64,000 nucleotides of DNA, taken from contig NC_080164.1 of assembly GCF_950295315.1 (NCBI RefSeq), forward strand, positions 110,442,447 to 110,506,446, written 5' to 3'. A program made the position numbers and the translations under genes. Below, piece after piece: positions 32,606-43,693 of this stretch; positions within the stretch are counted from its first letter, which is position 1; the number at the start of each line of letters is the position of its first letter. A model generated the notes under the pieces. That model was not told the DNA's origin, did no database searches, and saw only the letters and a list, made by a program, of their open reading frames with translations. The stretch is from Erinaceus europaeus. Taxonomy: Eukaryota > Chordata > Mammalia > Eulipotyphla > Erinaceidae.

Positions 32606-32818
32606 GGGGCTAGGTGGTGATGCACCTGGTTGAGTGCATATGTTACAATGTGTAAAGACCTGACTTGGAGTCCTAGTCCCCACCTGAAGGAGGAAGTTTG
32701 TAAGCGTTGAAGCAAGGCTGCAGGTGTCTCTCTTCTCTGTCTCCCTCTCTATTTCCCCACACTCTCTTAATTTCAGGCTGTATCTTTCCAATGAATACAG
32801 ATAATTTAAAAATTATAA
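32606..32818 (+). mobile_element. ERI-type SINE, short form
   Basis: Plus-strand copy with GGGGCTAGGTGGTGATGCACC in the head, CCCCACCTGAAGGAGGAAG in the centre and GGCTGCAGGTGTCTCTCTTC after it. The B box is damaged. Confidence 0.8.
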
Positions 32819-32937
32819 AAAAGATAATAATTAACTTTGGATTAGTAGAACATGTAAAAATAGGAGTAAAAAGTACACTGATGAGGAAGAGATATAAGAG
32901 ATTAAGTCTTGAAATGCCAAACCCTGAAATTAGTATA

Positions 32938-33142
32938 TATATATATATATAATCTTTATTTGTTGGATAAAGACAGCCAGAAATTGAGAGGAAAGGGAGT
33001 GATAGAGACAGAGAGACACCTGCAACCCTGTTTCACCAGTCGTGAAAATTTCCCCCTACAAGTGAGGACCAGGAGCTCAAACCCTGGTCCTTGTGCATTG
33101 TGACATTTGTGCTCAAGCAGGTGTGTCACCACCCAGTCTCTG
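32938..33142 (-). mobile_element. ERI-type SINE, short form
   Basis: Minus-strand copy preceded by a short TA run (32934-32950). CAGCCAGAAATTGAGAGGA marks the subset, and the head ends GTGTCACCACCCAGTCTC. Confidence 0.83.
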
Positions 33143-34292
33143 TACTTTTTAAAGATCCAGTAATGTAGTGATTTGATTATAAAACACTGAAGTGTTTTGA
33201 AGACCAGAATCTGATTCACTAGGAAGTTAGGAAAATAGGATATGAACTGAAGAATCTAAGCATCTTACTGCTTCTGGATTATTAATATGTTCCCATGTCA
33301 TTTTATAACAGTCAAGTATAATATCAAAATTATCACTGGTTACATTTTTTCTGCTATGGACTTTTATTAAAGAAAATCTGGTAAAACTGAATCCGGAAAA
33401 TATGTTATACCCACGTTCTTTCACATCGTGAATAATAGGATCAAGGATTTGGTTCATGAGTAAAAAGTAGTCGTAAGAGGGATTATTTTAAATATATATG
33501 AAGAGGAATTTCTTCAAAGCCACCAAATAATTTGTTTTAGGCTTGAATGAGTAAAATAATTCATTACCTCAACTAAACGGAAGAAACTGGTCTTCAGGTC
33601 TTCTATAACACCCCTCTTACTAAATCTGTGAGATGTGAGAATCTATAGCTTTGCAATTTATTCCATATGATGTCCTGTTATTTTATCTGAGTGCCAGTCT
33701 TCAAAGCTAAAGTTTCACAAGATCAAGGTATTTCTAGGTCACAGTAATAAGCAGAATGAAACACATCTGGTACAGGACAGTTTTTCTTGATCTAACAGGT
33801 CAGAAGCCGGTAAGCTCCAGCCTCATCTGCCCAGAGAGAAATTTATCCACTTAGATGGAAGAGGTGATGGAGTGACCTGCATGAAATCAATCTTCATGTC
33901 AGGACCTTTCCTTCATGGTAATGAAACATTAAAATAGTAGACTGCAAGTTACTGGGTGTGCCTCCTAACCTTTGTATTGTGATCTAGGATTAAACTGTAA
34001 TTATCATTCTCCTCCTCCATACCCTGAAGTCTCTCATGAAGTGACCGTAGAAGCCCTCTTATTCTTTGCTGCCAAACAGCTTTCACATTTGGGTTGTTTA
34101 CACAGATTCTTTATAACTTCAAGCATCCCACTTTATAGTGGAACCATTATTATTCAGAGCTGTTTGTCTTAGGAAGGGTAGGGTCTGTCTAATAAACATG
34201 CAAGGTGTTAAAAGAAAGGTAGTTTTTTTATTGACATCCTCTAAAGCAAATGCCAGTTCATAGATAATCTTCCAAAACATTTTTTGTTGCTT
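33143..34292. other. longest unique interval of the centre
   Basis: About 1.15 kb with no clear repeat. A minus-strand frame of 76 codons (33457-33227) has a protein-like composition, but it is bounded by stops and no family is recognised. Confidence 0.5.
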
Positions 34293-34635
34293 AATATTGT
34301 TTACTATTTATTTATTTTTTACTATTTATTTTTAAATATTTATTTATTTTCCCTTTTGTTGTCCTTGTTTTTATTGTTGTTGTTGTTAATATTGCTGCTG
34401 TTATTGATGTCGTCCTTGTTGATTAGGACAGAGAAATGGAGAGAGGAGGGGAAGATAGAGAGGGGGAGAGAAGGATAGACACCTGCAGACCTGCTTCACT
34501 GCCTGTGAAGTGATCCCCCTGCAGGTGCGGAGCTGGGGACTCTAACTGGGATCCTTATGTTGGTCCTGGCTCTTTGAGCCATGTGCGCTTAACCTGCTGT
34601 GCTACCGCCTGACTCCCAATATTGTTTACTATTTA
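34293..34635 (-). mobile_element. ERI-type SINE, long form, with 18-bp TSD
   Basis: The SINE at 34311-34617 is flanked by aatattgtttactattta at 34293-34310 and 34618-34635, a perfect match. The tail side has TTTTCCCTTTTGTTGTCC, and the head ends GCTACCGCCTGACTCCC. The perfect TSD indicates a young insertion. Confidence 0.93.
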
Positions 34636-34691
34636 AAGTCTGTATTCAGACTACTCTCCCATTATTTTTGACTCCCCATATCCTATTTTTT

Positions 34692-35042
34692 AAAAGTAAA
34701 TGGGGTCTGGGTAGTGGCACATGGGGTTAAGCACACATGGCATGAAGTACAAGGACAAGCATAAGGATCCTGGTTCAAGCCCCTGGCTCCCACCTGCAGG
34801 AGAGTCACTTTATAGAGAGTGAAGCAGGTCTGCAGGTGACTATCTTAAGCTCCCTCTCTCTGTCTTTACCTCCTCTCTCGATTTGTCTCTGTCCTATCTG
34901 GTAATAACCACAACAATAACAACTACAACAAGGATAAACAACAAGAGCAACAAAAGGGAAAAAAAATAGCCTCCAGGAGCAGTGGATTCATAGTGCAGGC
35001 ACTGAGCCCCAGCAATAACCCTGGGGGCAAAAAAAAGTAAAT
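34692..35042 (+). mobile_element. ERI-type SINE, long form, with 10-bp TSD
   Basis: The SINE at 34702-35032 lies between aaaagtaaat at 34692-34701 and 35033-35042. Its head has GGGGTCTGGGTAGTGGCAC and GGTTCAAGCCCC. The 3' domain CTCCAGGAGCAGTGGATTC ends in CTGGGGGCAAAAAAA. It is a complete copy of about 330 bp. Confidence 0.92.
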
Positions 35043-35104
35043 ACTCTTTCTTAACCTCTTTCTTTCTTCCTTTCTTTGTTTCTTTCTTTCTTCCTTTCTT
35101 TTAT

Positions 35105-35286
35105 AATCAGATAGAGACAGAGGAATTTAGAGGGGTGGGGGAGTTAGAGAGAGACACCTGCAGCCCCGCTCACCTCTCCTGAAGCTTCCCCTCTGTGGGT
35201 GAGAAACTGAGGAGCTGGGGCTAGAATCCAGGTCCTTGTGCAATGTAATTTGTGTGTTTAACCACGTGCACCACCACCTGCCACCC
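35105..35286 (-). mobile_element. ERI-type SINE, short form
   Basis: Minus-strand copy preceded by a TTTC tract (about 35059-35104). CACCACCACCTGCCACCC closes the head. The centre is altered to CCCCTCTGTGGGTGAGAA. Confidence 0.75.
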
Positions 35287-35333
35287 AAAGTTAATATTCT
35301 TTAAGCAGCAGAAATAACTTCCTTCCTTCTTTC

Positions 35334-35500
35334 CTTCTTCTTCTTCTTCTTCTTCTTCTTCTTCTTCTTCTTCTTCTTCTTCTTCTTCTTCTTCTTCTTC
35401 TTCTTCTTCTTCTTCTTCTTCTTCTTCTTCTTCTTCTTCTTCTTCATCTTCTCCTTCTCCTCCTCCTCCTCCTCCTCCTCCTCCTCCTCCTCCTCCTCCT
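35334..35500. repeat. long TTC then TCC tract
   Basis: About 36 TTC units (35334-35443) pass into about 14 TCC/CTC units. One strand is pure pyrimidine over about 170 bp. The 190-codon minus frame across it is poly-Glu/poly-Gly and is not a gene. The tract sits in the tail of the adjacent long-form SINE. Confidence 0.95.
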
Positions 35501-35514
35501 CTCTCTCTCTCTAT

Positions 35515-35832
35515 TTTTTGCCCCCCAGGGTTATCACTGGATCTTGGTGCCTGCACTATGAATCCACTGTTCCTGGCAGCCACCATCCACCCATTATTGT
35601 TGTTATTATTATTGCTGCTGTTGCTGTTGTTATTGGACAGTACAGAGAGAAATTGAGAGGAGAGGGGAAGACGGAGAGGGGGAGAGAAAGGTAGCCGCCT
35701 GCAGACCTGTTTCATCATTTGTGAAGTGAGCCCCTTGCAGGTGGGGAGCCAAGGGCTCGAACCAGGATCTTTGTTCCTGTCCTTGAGCTTCATGCTATGT
35801 GAGCTTAACTGGGTGCCCTACCTCCTGGCCCT
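35515..35832 (-). mobile_element. ERI-type SINE, long form
   Basis: A complete minus-strand copy. The 3' domain reads GCCCCCCAGGGTTATCACTG, the middle has GTTGTTATTATTATTGCTGC, and the head ends GGGTGCCCTACCTCCTGGCCC. Confidence 0.88.
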
Positions 35833-35979
35833 GAGAGATAACTTTCTTTTAACATTATAGTGATTTAACTGTTAAAGTGGGTGCTACTTAATACAGATTT
35901 CTAAAAAGTCCTATTTTTATTCTTAATTTTGCTGTTCCAATTTAGGCAGTTCTGTTACCTTTTACACTCTGTGAAGCTG

Positions 35980-36090
35980 CCATGGCAATTCACTTAATAA
36001 TAGGGAAAACAATTATTCTGCTTATAAATATTCTTATTACCATGGCAATTCATTTAACAGTCAAGAAAACAATTATTCTGCATATAAACA
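35980..36090. repeat. 60-bp tandem duplication
   Basis: CCATGGCAATTCA-TTAA...GAAAACAATTATTCTGC-TATAAA occurs at 35980-36039 and again from 36040. The copies differ at roughly a fifth of positions. It is a local duplication in otherwise unique DNA. Confidence 0.85.
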
Positions 36091-38055
36091 TTTTTTTTTT
36101 AAATTTTTAATTTTTTTTTAATTTTTTTATTTTTTAAATTTTTTATTTATGAAAGGATTAGTGAACAAAAGCATAAGGTAGGAGGGGTACAACTCCACAC
36201 AATTCCCACCACCCAATACCCATAACCCACCCCCTCCCATGGTAGCTTTCCCATTCTCTATCCCTCTGGGAGCATGGACCCAGGGTCGTTGAGGGTTGCA
36301 GAAGGTAGAAGGTCTGGCTTCTGTAATTGCTTCCCCGCTGAACATGGGCGTTGACTGGTCGGTCCATACCCCCAGTCTGCCTCTCTCTTTCCCTAGTAGG
36401 GTGTGTCTCTGGGGAAGCTGAGCTCCAGGACACATTGGTGGGGGTCTTCAATCCAGGGAAGCCTAGCCAGCATCCTGGTGGCATCTGGAACCTGGTGATT
36501 GAAAAGAGAGTTAACATATGAAGCCAAACAATTTGTTGAGCAATCATGGATCCCAAGCTTGGAATAGTGGAGAGGAAGTGTTAGGGAGGTACTCACTGCA
36601 AACTCTAGTGTAGTCCTGCTTTCAGGTATATATTTTGCAGTAGTTTATGGATACGTGTGCACATAAGCTCTCTCTCACAGAAACTGGTGTATATCTAGGT
36701 TATGGGACTTTGTTGGAAAGTGAACTACCTGAGATGAAATTAGAGTGTACTATTAAAGGAAAGGTCTCACCCGAGTAATGAAGCTGAAGGGTTGTTATTC
36801 AACACGTGAAGTCTCTGGATACATTCTGAGGTGAAGCATGTTGAGGTAGCAATCGTTACTTGGTTAGGTTGTGATCGGCAGATGCAATGTTATTTGGTTT
36901 AGATTGGGAGATGCATACGGGAAAGTGGGCCCTATCCAAGGGTGCCAGGACTGGGGGAAGTAGGGGCTCTATAGTGAAGATGTGAGGTTCCTGCTGTCTT
37001 AGGGTTCAAAAAGACAATCAATAGTTAATATTATCATCACATTATTTGTTAATTGGGTTAACTTTGAAAAGTCCCTTTGTTATGGTTTGCTGTACAGTAC
37101 CCAGTATCTTGTATATAGCTGTGCTATTGGAAGCTTCTAATCTACTTGGTCTAGGCTTTTGAGAGAGTCCGCATATCAAATACATAGCCTATATATTAAA
37201 AAGATTCAGTTTGTCTTTTGAGAAACTTTGAGACATATAATTGATTTCCCCCTCTCATATTAATTAGCTACTGATTTATATGTCTACATTTTGCTAGGAG
37301 TGTACATAAACACCATTCCCACCACCAAAGGACTGTGACCCATCCCTCCCACCCACTCCCACCCCCCACTGGCCCAGGAAGCTACATGCCTACCCCTCAC
37401 CACTGGGTTTTTACTTTGGTGCCCTACTTACAATTTGATCAGGTCCTGATTTTAGTTTCCCTTTCAGATCTTCTTAGTCAGCTTCTGTTGATGAGTGGGA
37501 TCATCCCATACTCATCTTCATCTTTCTGACTTAGTTCACTTAACATAATTCCTTCTAGCTCTGTCCAAGATGGGTCAGAGAAGGTGGGTTCATTGTTCTT
37601 GATAGCTGCATAGTATTCCATTGTGTAGATATACCACAGCTTTCTCAGCCACTCATCTGGTGTTGGGCACCTGGGTTGCTTCCAGGTTTTAGCTATTATG
37701 AATTGTGCTGCTATGAACATAGGAGTACACACCTCTTTTTGGTTGGGTGTTATGGAATCCTTGGGGTATAACCCCAGGAGAGGAATTATTGGGTCATAGG
37801 GAAGGTCCATGTCTAGCCTTCTGAGAGTTTTCCAGACTGCTCTCCACAGAGGCTGTACCAATTTACATTCCCACCAGCAATGTAAAAGGGTTCCTCTGTC
37901 CCCACATCCTCTCCAGCATTTGTTGCTGCTGTCCTTTTTGATGTATGCCATTCTTACAGGAGTGAGGTGGTATCTTAGTGTTATATATTAAAAAGATTCA
38001 GTTTGTGTTTTGAGAAACTTTGAGACATACAATTGATTAAAAATAAACATTTTTT
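36084..38055 (-). mobile_element. 5'-truncated L1 with TSD and extra 3' UTR piece
   Basis: The insert at 36097-38042 has the young L1 3' UTR and the ORF2 C-terminus (open minus frame 37951-37478, with [18 protein letters not shown] in the CX3CX7HX4C pattern). It lies between ataaacatttttt at 36084-36096 and 38043-38055. At its 5' end, 37981-38036 repeats about 55 bp of L1 3' UTR in the same orientation. That piece matches 37192-37246 with two differences. It suggests a template switch during insertion. Confidence 0.88.
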
Positions 38056-38104
38056 ATTACCTTTTGAAGATATCAAAACAGGCTTAGTCCTGAAGTTCTC
38101 ACTA

Positions 38105-38200
38105 AAGTTTCCATCATTGCAGAGGGAGCCAGGCTTGAACCTGGGTCACACATGGCAAAGCAGCATACTATCCAAGGAGCTATTTAACTATCTCTCTTTA
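38105..38200 (-). mobile_element. tRNA-derived SINE fragment, type D
   Basis: On the minus strand it has GATAGTATGCTGCTTTGCCA, CCCAGGTTCAAGCCTGGC (B box) and CTCTGCAATGATGG. A relative is at 55085-55190. It is an older, eroded type. Confidence 0.55.
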
Positions 38201-38204
38201 TACA

Positions 38205-38236
38205 TTTTAAGGAATTATTTATTATTTATTACTAAC

Positions 38237-38290
<54 letters not shown>

Positions 38291-38392
38291 AAGAACCAGA
38301 AAACCACTCTGGCATGTACAGTGCTAGGGATTGAACTAAGGACCTTAAGCTTGTGAGTGTAACACTCTCCACAGAGCCACCTCCCAGGCTGC
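38205..38392 (-). mobile_element. type C SINE with GA tract
   Basis: The GA run at 38240-38285 is the expanded tail. The body has CCACTCTGGCATGTACAGTGC (reverse of the type C centre) and the B-box-like GGGATTGAAC. The head ends CCACCTCCCAGGC. Confidence 0.75.
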
Positions 38393-38404
38393 CTTCAACA
38401 TGAT

Positions 38405-39880
38405 ACCAAGTAGCTTTTTAAAAATTCAGGCCTGTATGCCAGCCCCCCAGCTCCAAAACTCTGGTGAGACCTTTCATGGGATTCCCTAGTTCTACTTTGG
38501 GTGGTACACTTCCTACACAAAGTTATAGAACCTAGATATAAACCATGGGCAAAGGTATAGGGCACAAGCCCACAGGTATCCATAAGTTAGGGGAAAACAT
38601 ATACATTAAAGTAAAAGTGCACAATAGTCTTTAGTGAGTAGACTTAGACTCAATACATTCAGGAAGCAAGTGGAAAGACCTAAGAAAGACACCATAAAAT
38701 ACTTAAACTCTACCTAACTCTCAGAAGGGGAGCTGGGTCAGCCTATTCCCTCACTCGAGGAAGCCTAGTCCTGAACTGCATGCAGACTAGAATGTTCCTA
38801 GCTGTGACCATGGACTGAAAGCTCAGTACGATAGAGGTTCAGAGGTTACACAGATTCGTGTGCTAAATATGAATGGATATGGACCCTAGGTCAGATAGAT
38901 GGGGTTTATAGTGAGCAGCATTTATATACTTCCCTCATATTTGGGAGCTATTCTTTCTGCCCTGATCCAGCTTTCTTGTCCTATTCTCAACTCTGAAACC
39001 ATCTTCCCAAACAATACTTCTAGTCCACCTATATGTTAGCTATCTAGCTCAGGCAAAAATTACTCAAGTCATGGGCCCCTTGGAATATTCCTAAAATAGA
39101 TTTCCTAGCTTCTGAATATATGAAGACCCTAGTTCAGTCTGTTCTATTCTTACCTTTAGGTACCTGACTATTAAACAGTTTGTCCTGATTTTTATTTTAC
39201 AGCCTTTCAGCTACCAAGTTGCAGATGCTACCATGAAGCCAACCTTACTTCCCTAGAAAGACAACTTCACCACTGTGTCCTGGAACCTCACCTATCCAGA
39301 GTCCTACCCCTCTAGGGAAAGTAGAAACAGGCTAGGGGTATGGAACAACCTGCCAACATCCATATCGATTGGAGAAGCAATTACAGAAGCCAGACCTTCC
39401 ATCTTCTGTACCCCATAAAGAATTTGGGTCCAGGGGGATGGGTGGTAACTCGGGTTAAGTGCACATGACATGAAGCTCATGGACCAGCATTAGAATCCTG
39501 GTTCAACCCCTTGGCTCCCCAGGGGTTGCTTCACAAGTGGTGAAGCAGGTCTGCAGGTGTCTATCTTTCTCTCTCCGTCTCTGTCTTTCCCTCCTCTCAA
39601 TTTGTCTCTGCCCTATCCAACAACAACGACAATAATAACAACAAGGGCAACAAAAAATGGGGAAAAAATGGTCTCCAGGAACAGTGGATTCATAGTGCAT
39701 GCACAGAGCCCCAATGATAATTCTGGAGGAAAAAAAAAAGAATTTGGGTCCATACTCTCAAAGGGATAAAGAATAGGGAAGCTTCTAATAGAGGGGATGG
39801 GATATGGAACTCTGGTGGTGGGAATTATATGGAATTGTATCCCTCTTATCCTACAATCCTGTTGGTTGTTATTAAATCAC
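38405..39880 (+). mobile_element. older L1 3' UTR split by a SINE
   Basis: Segments 38405-39432 and 39737-39880 are one plus-strand older L1 3' UTR, with GGTGAGACCTTTCATGGGATT, TTTGGGAGCTATTCTTTCTG, GAAGCAATTACAGAAGCCAG and a final GGTGGTGGGAATTATATGG. It ends in TACTACTAC/TAATAATAA simple repeats to about 39915. Confidence 0.8.
39417..39752 (+). mobile_element. ERI-type SINE, long form, with 16-bp TSD
   Basis: The SINE at 39433-39736 (304 bp) is flanked by aaagaatttgggtcca at 39417-39432 and 39737-39752. It is a complete reference copy: tRNA-like head with GGTTCAACCCC, CACAAGTGGTGAAGCAGGTC, AACAACAACGACAATAATAA, and the 3' domain TCTCCAGGAACAGTGGATTC. Confidence 0.94.
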
Positions 39881-39915
39881 TACTACTACTACTACTACTA
39901 ATAATAATAATAATA

Positions 39916-40558
39916 AACTTCTGTACAATTACAGGTAGTGGGTTGTAATAAACTACTTAAAAACAGCTTTAAATTGTCTCATATTGTGTTTACAGTCTCA
40001 TTTGTTCATAGTGTCTCCTGTAATATAACCTTTTTAAACATTACCTGGTTCTATTTATAAATTCACTTCTACTTGGGTTTTCTGAAACATTTCAGTATGC
40101 CTTCCTGTCTCAAATGTAAAATCCAAAATAGTGTTTTAGATATTTAGTACTGTGCAGTTTCTTCTACAAATAATCTCAAATTTTATTTCTTGGTGAAGTA
40201 TAATACATGAAACAGTTTTCATGTTTCATGTTTTTTTTTTTCCAACAGGTCACTATTTCATGAATAAGCAAAAGTTTCCTCATTTATCTAAAAAATCACC
40301 TTATTACACAATAAATTCTCAGAGACTTTCCTTTTGCTGTCCATTGATTTACCAGTCTCTCCATCAGAATCTAAATTTATATTAACAAAGATTTACTGTG
40401 CAAGTTTCTCCATTATTAGTATTTTTTTTCATTTTTCTAGACTATTTCACACAATTTCTCAGATGAAATTTGGAATCAGTATGTAAAGTTATGAAACAGT
40501 GACAACTATAGAGAGCAAACAAATCAAAGGGATTTTAGAAGGGTTTTAAAAATGCAAA
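39916..40558. other. unique AT-rich DNA
   Basis: No repeat or gene is recognised. Confidence 0.5.
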
Positions 40559-40559
40559 T

Positions 40560-40768
40560 TATATGGTAGTGCACCTTGTTAAGCACACACATCACAGAGC
40601 ACAAGGACCTAGGTTCAAGGCCCTGGTTCCCAACCTGCAGGGACAAAGCTTCATGAGTGGTAAAGCAGGGCTACAGGTGTTACTTTGTCTCTCTCCTTCT
40701 CTATCTCCCACACCCCATATCAATTTTGCTCTGTCTCTATCTAGTAAATAAATAAATACTTTAAAAAT
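40560..40768 (+). mobile_element. ERI-type SINE, short form
   Basis: Plus-strand copy lacking the first few bases of the head. AGGTTCAAGGCCCTGG is the B-box region, CCCAACCTGCAGGGACAAAG the centre, and AGTAAATAAATAAATAC the tail. Confidence 0.83.
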
Positions 40769-41034
40769 AAGTAAAAATAAAATGCCATTTATGTATTAAT
40801 TTGGAAAGAATATATATACACTAGTGAGTCTTTACTTGAAAGACATTAATCCATTTCTTTTACTTGGGTTTGCTCTTTTGTTGGCAAAGAATTTTGAAAC
40901 TGATTTGGTATTCAGTTCATGTATAAAAGAGAAATAGAATAGAACACTGTATAAACCAGTTCTAGGAAGAATTTGTGTCAGGATGACCTAGAATGTTGGC
41001 AGTCAGTTTCATCTTTCTTTCTTCAATTTTCCCT

Positions 41035-41222
41035 TTTCTTCTTCTTCTTCTTCTTCTCCTTCTTCTCCTCCTCCTCCTCCTCCTCCTCCTCCTCCTCCTC
41101 CTCCTCCTCCTCCTTCTTCTTCTTCTTCTTCTTCTTCTTCTCCTCCTCCTCCTCCTCCTCCTCCTCCTCCTCCTCCTCCTCCTCCTGCTCCTCCTCCTCC
41201 TCCTCCTTCATCATCTTCTTCT
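41035..41222. repeat. TTC/TCC polypyrimidine tract
   Basis: About 190 bp made of alternating blocks of TTC and TCC units, almost pure pyrimidine on the plus strand. The Leu, Ser or Glu homopolymer frames on both strands are products of the repeat. Confidence 0.95.
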
Positions 41223-41587
41223 TCACATTCTTATTCTTTTGGTTTTGCTATATTTTCCTTCATAGATATTGTTTTCAATGATGCTTTGGAGACTTATTAA
41301 ATAGAGAATAACTCCTAACTGTTCTAAATCAGCTCAAAAGAGCAACATAGTTGGTTTGACTCAATATTTGTTTTCTGTGACTGTGTTCTCAGGTTTTTCT
41401 TACTCAAGAAAATAAGTGGTTCAGTGTGCTTCTGGAGGGAGAATACGGTTTTCCACAAATCTACACTATCACTGAGATATGTTCCTTGTTTAACCCTTTT
41501 CAGTTTTTATAATATGCATGTATGAGAGAGAGAAAGAAAGCGGGGGGGGGGGAGAAGAGAAACAGAGAAACTGAGAAAGATAGAAAT
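41223..41587. other. unique DNA with purine tract
   Basis: Mostly unique. Positions 41524-41590 are GA-rich with a G run. No gene was seen. Confidence 0.5.
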
Positions 41588-41789
41588 AAAAGCAATTACA
41601 GAAGCCACACCTTCCACCTTGTGTACCCTATAATGATCCTGGGTCCATATTCCTACAGGCATAAAGAATAGGAAAGCTGTCAACGGAGGGAACTGGGTAC
41701 TGAGTTGACAGTGGTGTGAATTGTGTGGAATTGTATCCCTCTTACCCTATGGTCTTGTTAATATTTCTATTTTATAAATAAATAAATAA
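41588..41789 (+). mobile_element. older L1 3' end fragment
   Basis: AAGCAATTACAGAAGCCACAC through GTGTGAATTGTGTGGAATTG to AAATAAATAAATAAA corresponds to the last 200 bp of the L1 3' UTR, plus strand. Confidence 0.8.
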
Positions 41790-41925
41790 AAAGAAATAGA
41801 GACACACAGAGAGAGCAAAAACACTTCTCCACCATCTCTGGAGATCTTTTGCTGTCCCCACTTAATACAGGGATCAACTTCAGAGCCCCAGGTAGGTGGT
41901 TCAACATGGAGTCACCTCCTGGGCC
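41790..41925 (-). mobile_element. type C-like SINE fragment
   Basis: Minus strand: GGGCCCAGGAGGTGACTCCA, then AGTTGATCCCTG and a CTCTCTGTGTGTCTC tail. It is diverged, so the type assignment is tentative. Confidence 0.5.
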
Positions 41926-41930
41926 CCTTT

Positions 41931-42066
41931 TGGCTTTTTTTTTTTTTTTTTTAAACCAGAGCACTACTCAGCTCTCCTTTATGGTGGTGCAGAGGATAGA
42001 ACCTGGAACATTGGAGCCTCAGGCATGAGAATATCTTTGCATAACCATTTTGCTCTCTACCCTTCA
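41931..42066 (-). mobile_element. tRNA-derived SINE, type B
   Basis: After an 18-T tail it has AACCAGAGCACTACTCAGCTC, CAGAGGATAGAACCTGGAAC and CATAACCATTTTGCTCTCTACC, the type B order in reverse. Confidence 0.78.
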
Positions 42067-42194
42067 GCTGGCTTTTAGTCTTAGTTTAGGTGCCTTTCTC
42101 AATTCAAGTTTGAGCAGTCATTTCAGTTTCCTTGTAATAATATGTATATGTACATTGATTCCTATATCAATTATTTGATATTATGATAATGGGG

Positions 42195-42195
<1 letters not shown>

Positions 42196-42242
<47 letters not shown>
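42196..42242. repeat. TA microsatellite
   Basis: About 22 TA units without interruption. Confidence 0.95.
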
Positions 42243-42246
<4 letters not shown>

Positions 42247-42579
42247 CAGACATTCAGAAGACCAAGTTACATTTCTCACTTATTTATTTTCACCCTCAGT
42301 TTCTGGCTGACAACTATCCGAATGATTGGGATTCAAAAACATTTTTTTTTTTTTTACTAACTATGTATTGGTGGCTTAATGGTTTGGAGTGGTGAGAGTG
42401 ATGAAGGGGAATGAGGTGACTTTGAGAGGCACCCAAGAAAGACAACAGGTTTTCTAGAGAAAGGGTCCTGTGATTAGTTCAGCCTGACACCTCCTGGAAA
42501 GGGAGAAACTTTCTGGTTAAATTCAGCCACTGGTGACCAATGGCTAATGAATCTATGTGAATGTTAATGAAGGCTCCAT
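42243..42579. other. unique DNA
   Basis: Only a T run (about 42341-42354) stands out. Confidence 0.5.
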
Positions 42580-43324
42580 AAAAGTCTGAGTGGCCCCAGA
42601 CCAGATCAAATCAATGGGGTTTACAATCAACAATACTTATATACCTTTCCCATATTAGGGAGCTACTGTCTTCCCTGATGCAACTTTCTGGTCCTTTTCC
42701 AGCCATGACATCATCTCCCCAGACAATAATTTGGGTCCACCTGCATATTAGATGGCAGGCTCAGAAAAGCAGTCAAACTAATAAACAAACAAAAAACAAC
42801 CAACTAGTATGGTCCTGGGCTCTTTGGAATATAACTAAAATAAGTTTACTATCTACAAAACAGAGACCCCCAACTCTTCATGTAAACTATTCCAACCTTG
42901 AGGTTCATGATTAGTCAATAATTTGTTTGGATTTATGTTAACTCTTTTTTCAGCCACCAGGTTTTTGATGCCAGCTGGACTTCCTTGGGCATACAACCCC
43001 ACCAATACGTCCTGGAGCCTTACTTCCCCAGAGCCCTGCCTCACCAGGAAAAGAGAGAGACAAGCCAGCCGGGAGTGTGAATCGACCTGTCAATGCCCAT
43101 GTTCAGCGGGGAAGCAATAAGAGAAGCCAGACCTCCCACTTTCTGCACCTCATAATGACCCTAGGTCCATATTCCCAGAAGGATAAAGAATAAGAAAGCT
43201 ATCAGGGGAGGGGGTGGGATACAGAGTTCTGGTGGTGGGAATTGTGTGGAGTTGTACCCCTCTTATCCTATGTTTTCTTGTCAGTGTTTCCCTTTTATAC
43301 AAAAAGAAAAAAAAGTCTGAGTGG
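42580..43324 (+). mobile_element. L1 3' UTR insertion with 14-bp TSD
   Basis: The insert at 42594-43310 (717 bp) is flanked by aaaagtctgagtgg at 42580-42593 and 43311-43324. It has the CCATGACATCATCTCCCCAG and GTTCAGCGGGGAAGCAATAA blocks and ends in TTTTATACAAAAAGAAAA. It is entirely 3' UTR. Confidence 0.9.
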
Positions 43325-43477
43325 AGCAAGTTCTGAGGCCTCCAGTGCGAACTGGAAGTGGGTCCAGGACCTCTGTTCAAATGTATTTTATGATTGTACA
43401 GTCAATATTCTTATTTTTTACATAGATACATATTCTAAAGTAAAACAGGGATAACTATATATATAGAGAAAGTTATT

Positions 43478-43693
43478 TTTAAATTATATCTTATTTATTT
43501 TACTATTGGGTAGAGACAGAGAAATTGAGAGGGGAAGGGGAGATAGAGAGAGAAAGAGACAGAGTGACACTGGCAGTCCTGTTTCACCACTTTCAAAGCT
43601 TTTCCCCTGCAGGTGGAGATCAGGGGCTTGAACCTGGAATCTTATGCACTGTCATGCATGTGCTTAACCAGGTGTTTTACCACCTGACCCCTC
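43478..43693 (-). mobile_element. ERI-type SINE, short form
   Basis: Minus-strand copy with TTTATTTTACTATTGGGTAGAG on the tail side, CCCCTGCAGGTGGAGATCAG in the centre and a head ending TTTACCACCTGACCCC. Confidence 0.85.

Noticed and set aside
35221..35793. 190-codon minus-strand open frame
   Set aside because: It consists of poly-Glu and poly-Gly from the TTC/TCC tract plus SINE sequence. The length comes from the repeat.
35980..36090. CRISPR-like array
   Set aside because: There are only two diverged 60-bp units without spacers, in a mammalian genome. It is a simple tandem duplication.
40973..41281. Overlapping frames of about 100 codons on both strands
   Set aside because: All are Leu, Ser or Glu homopolymers read from the TTC/TCC microsatellite.
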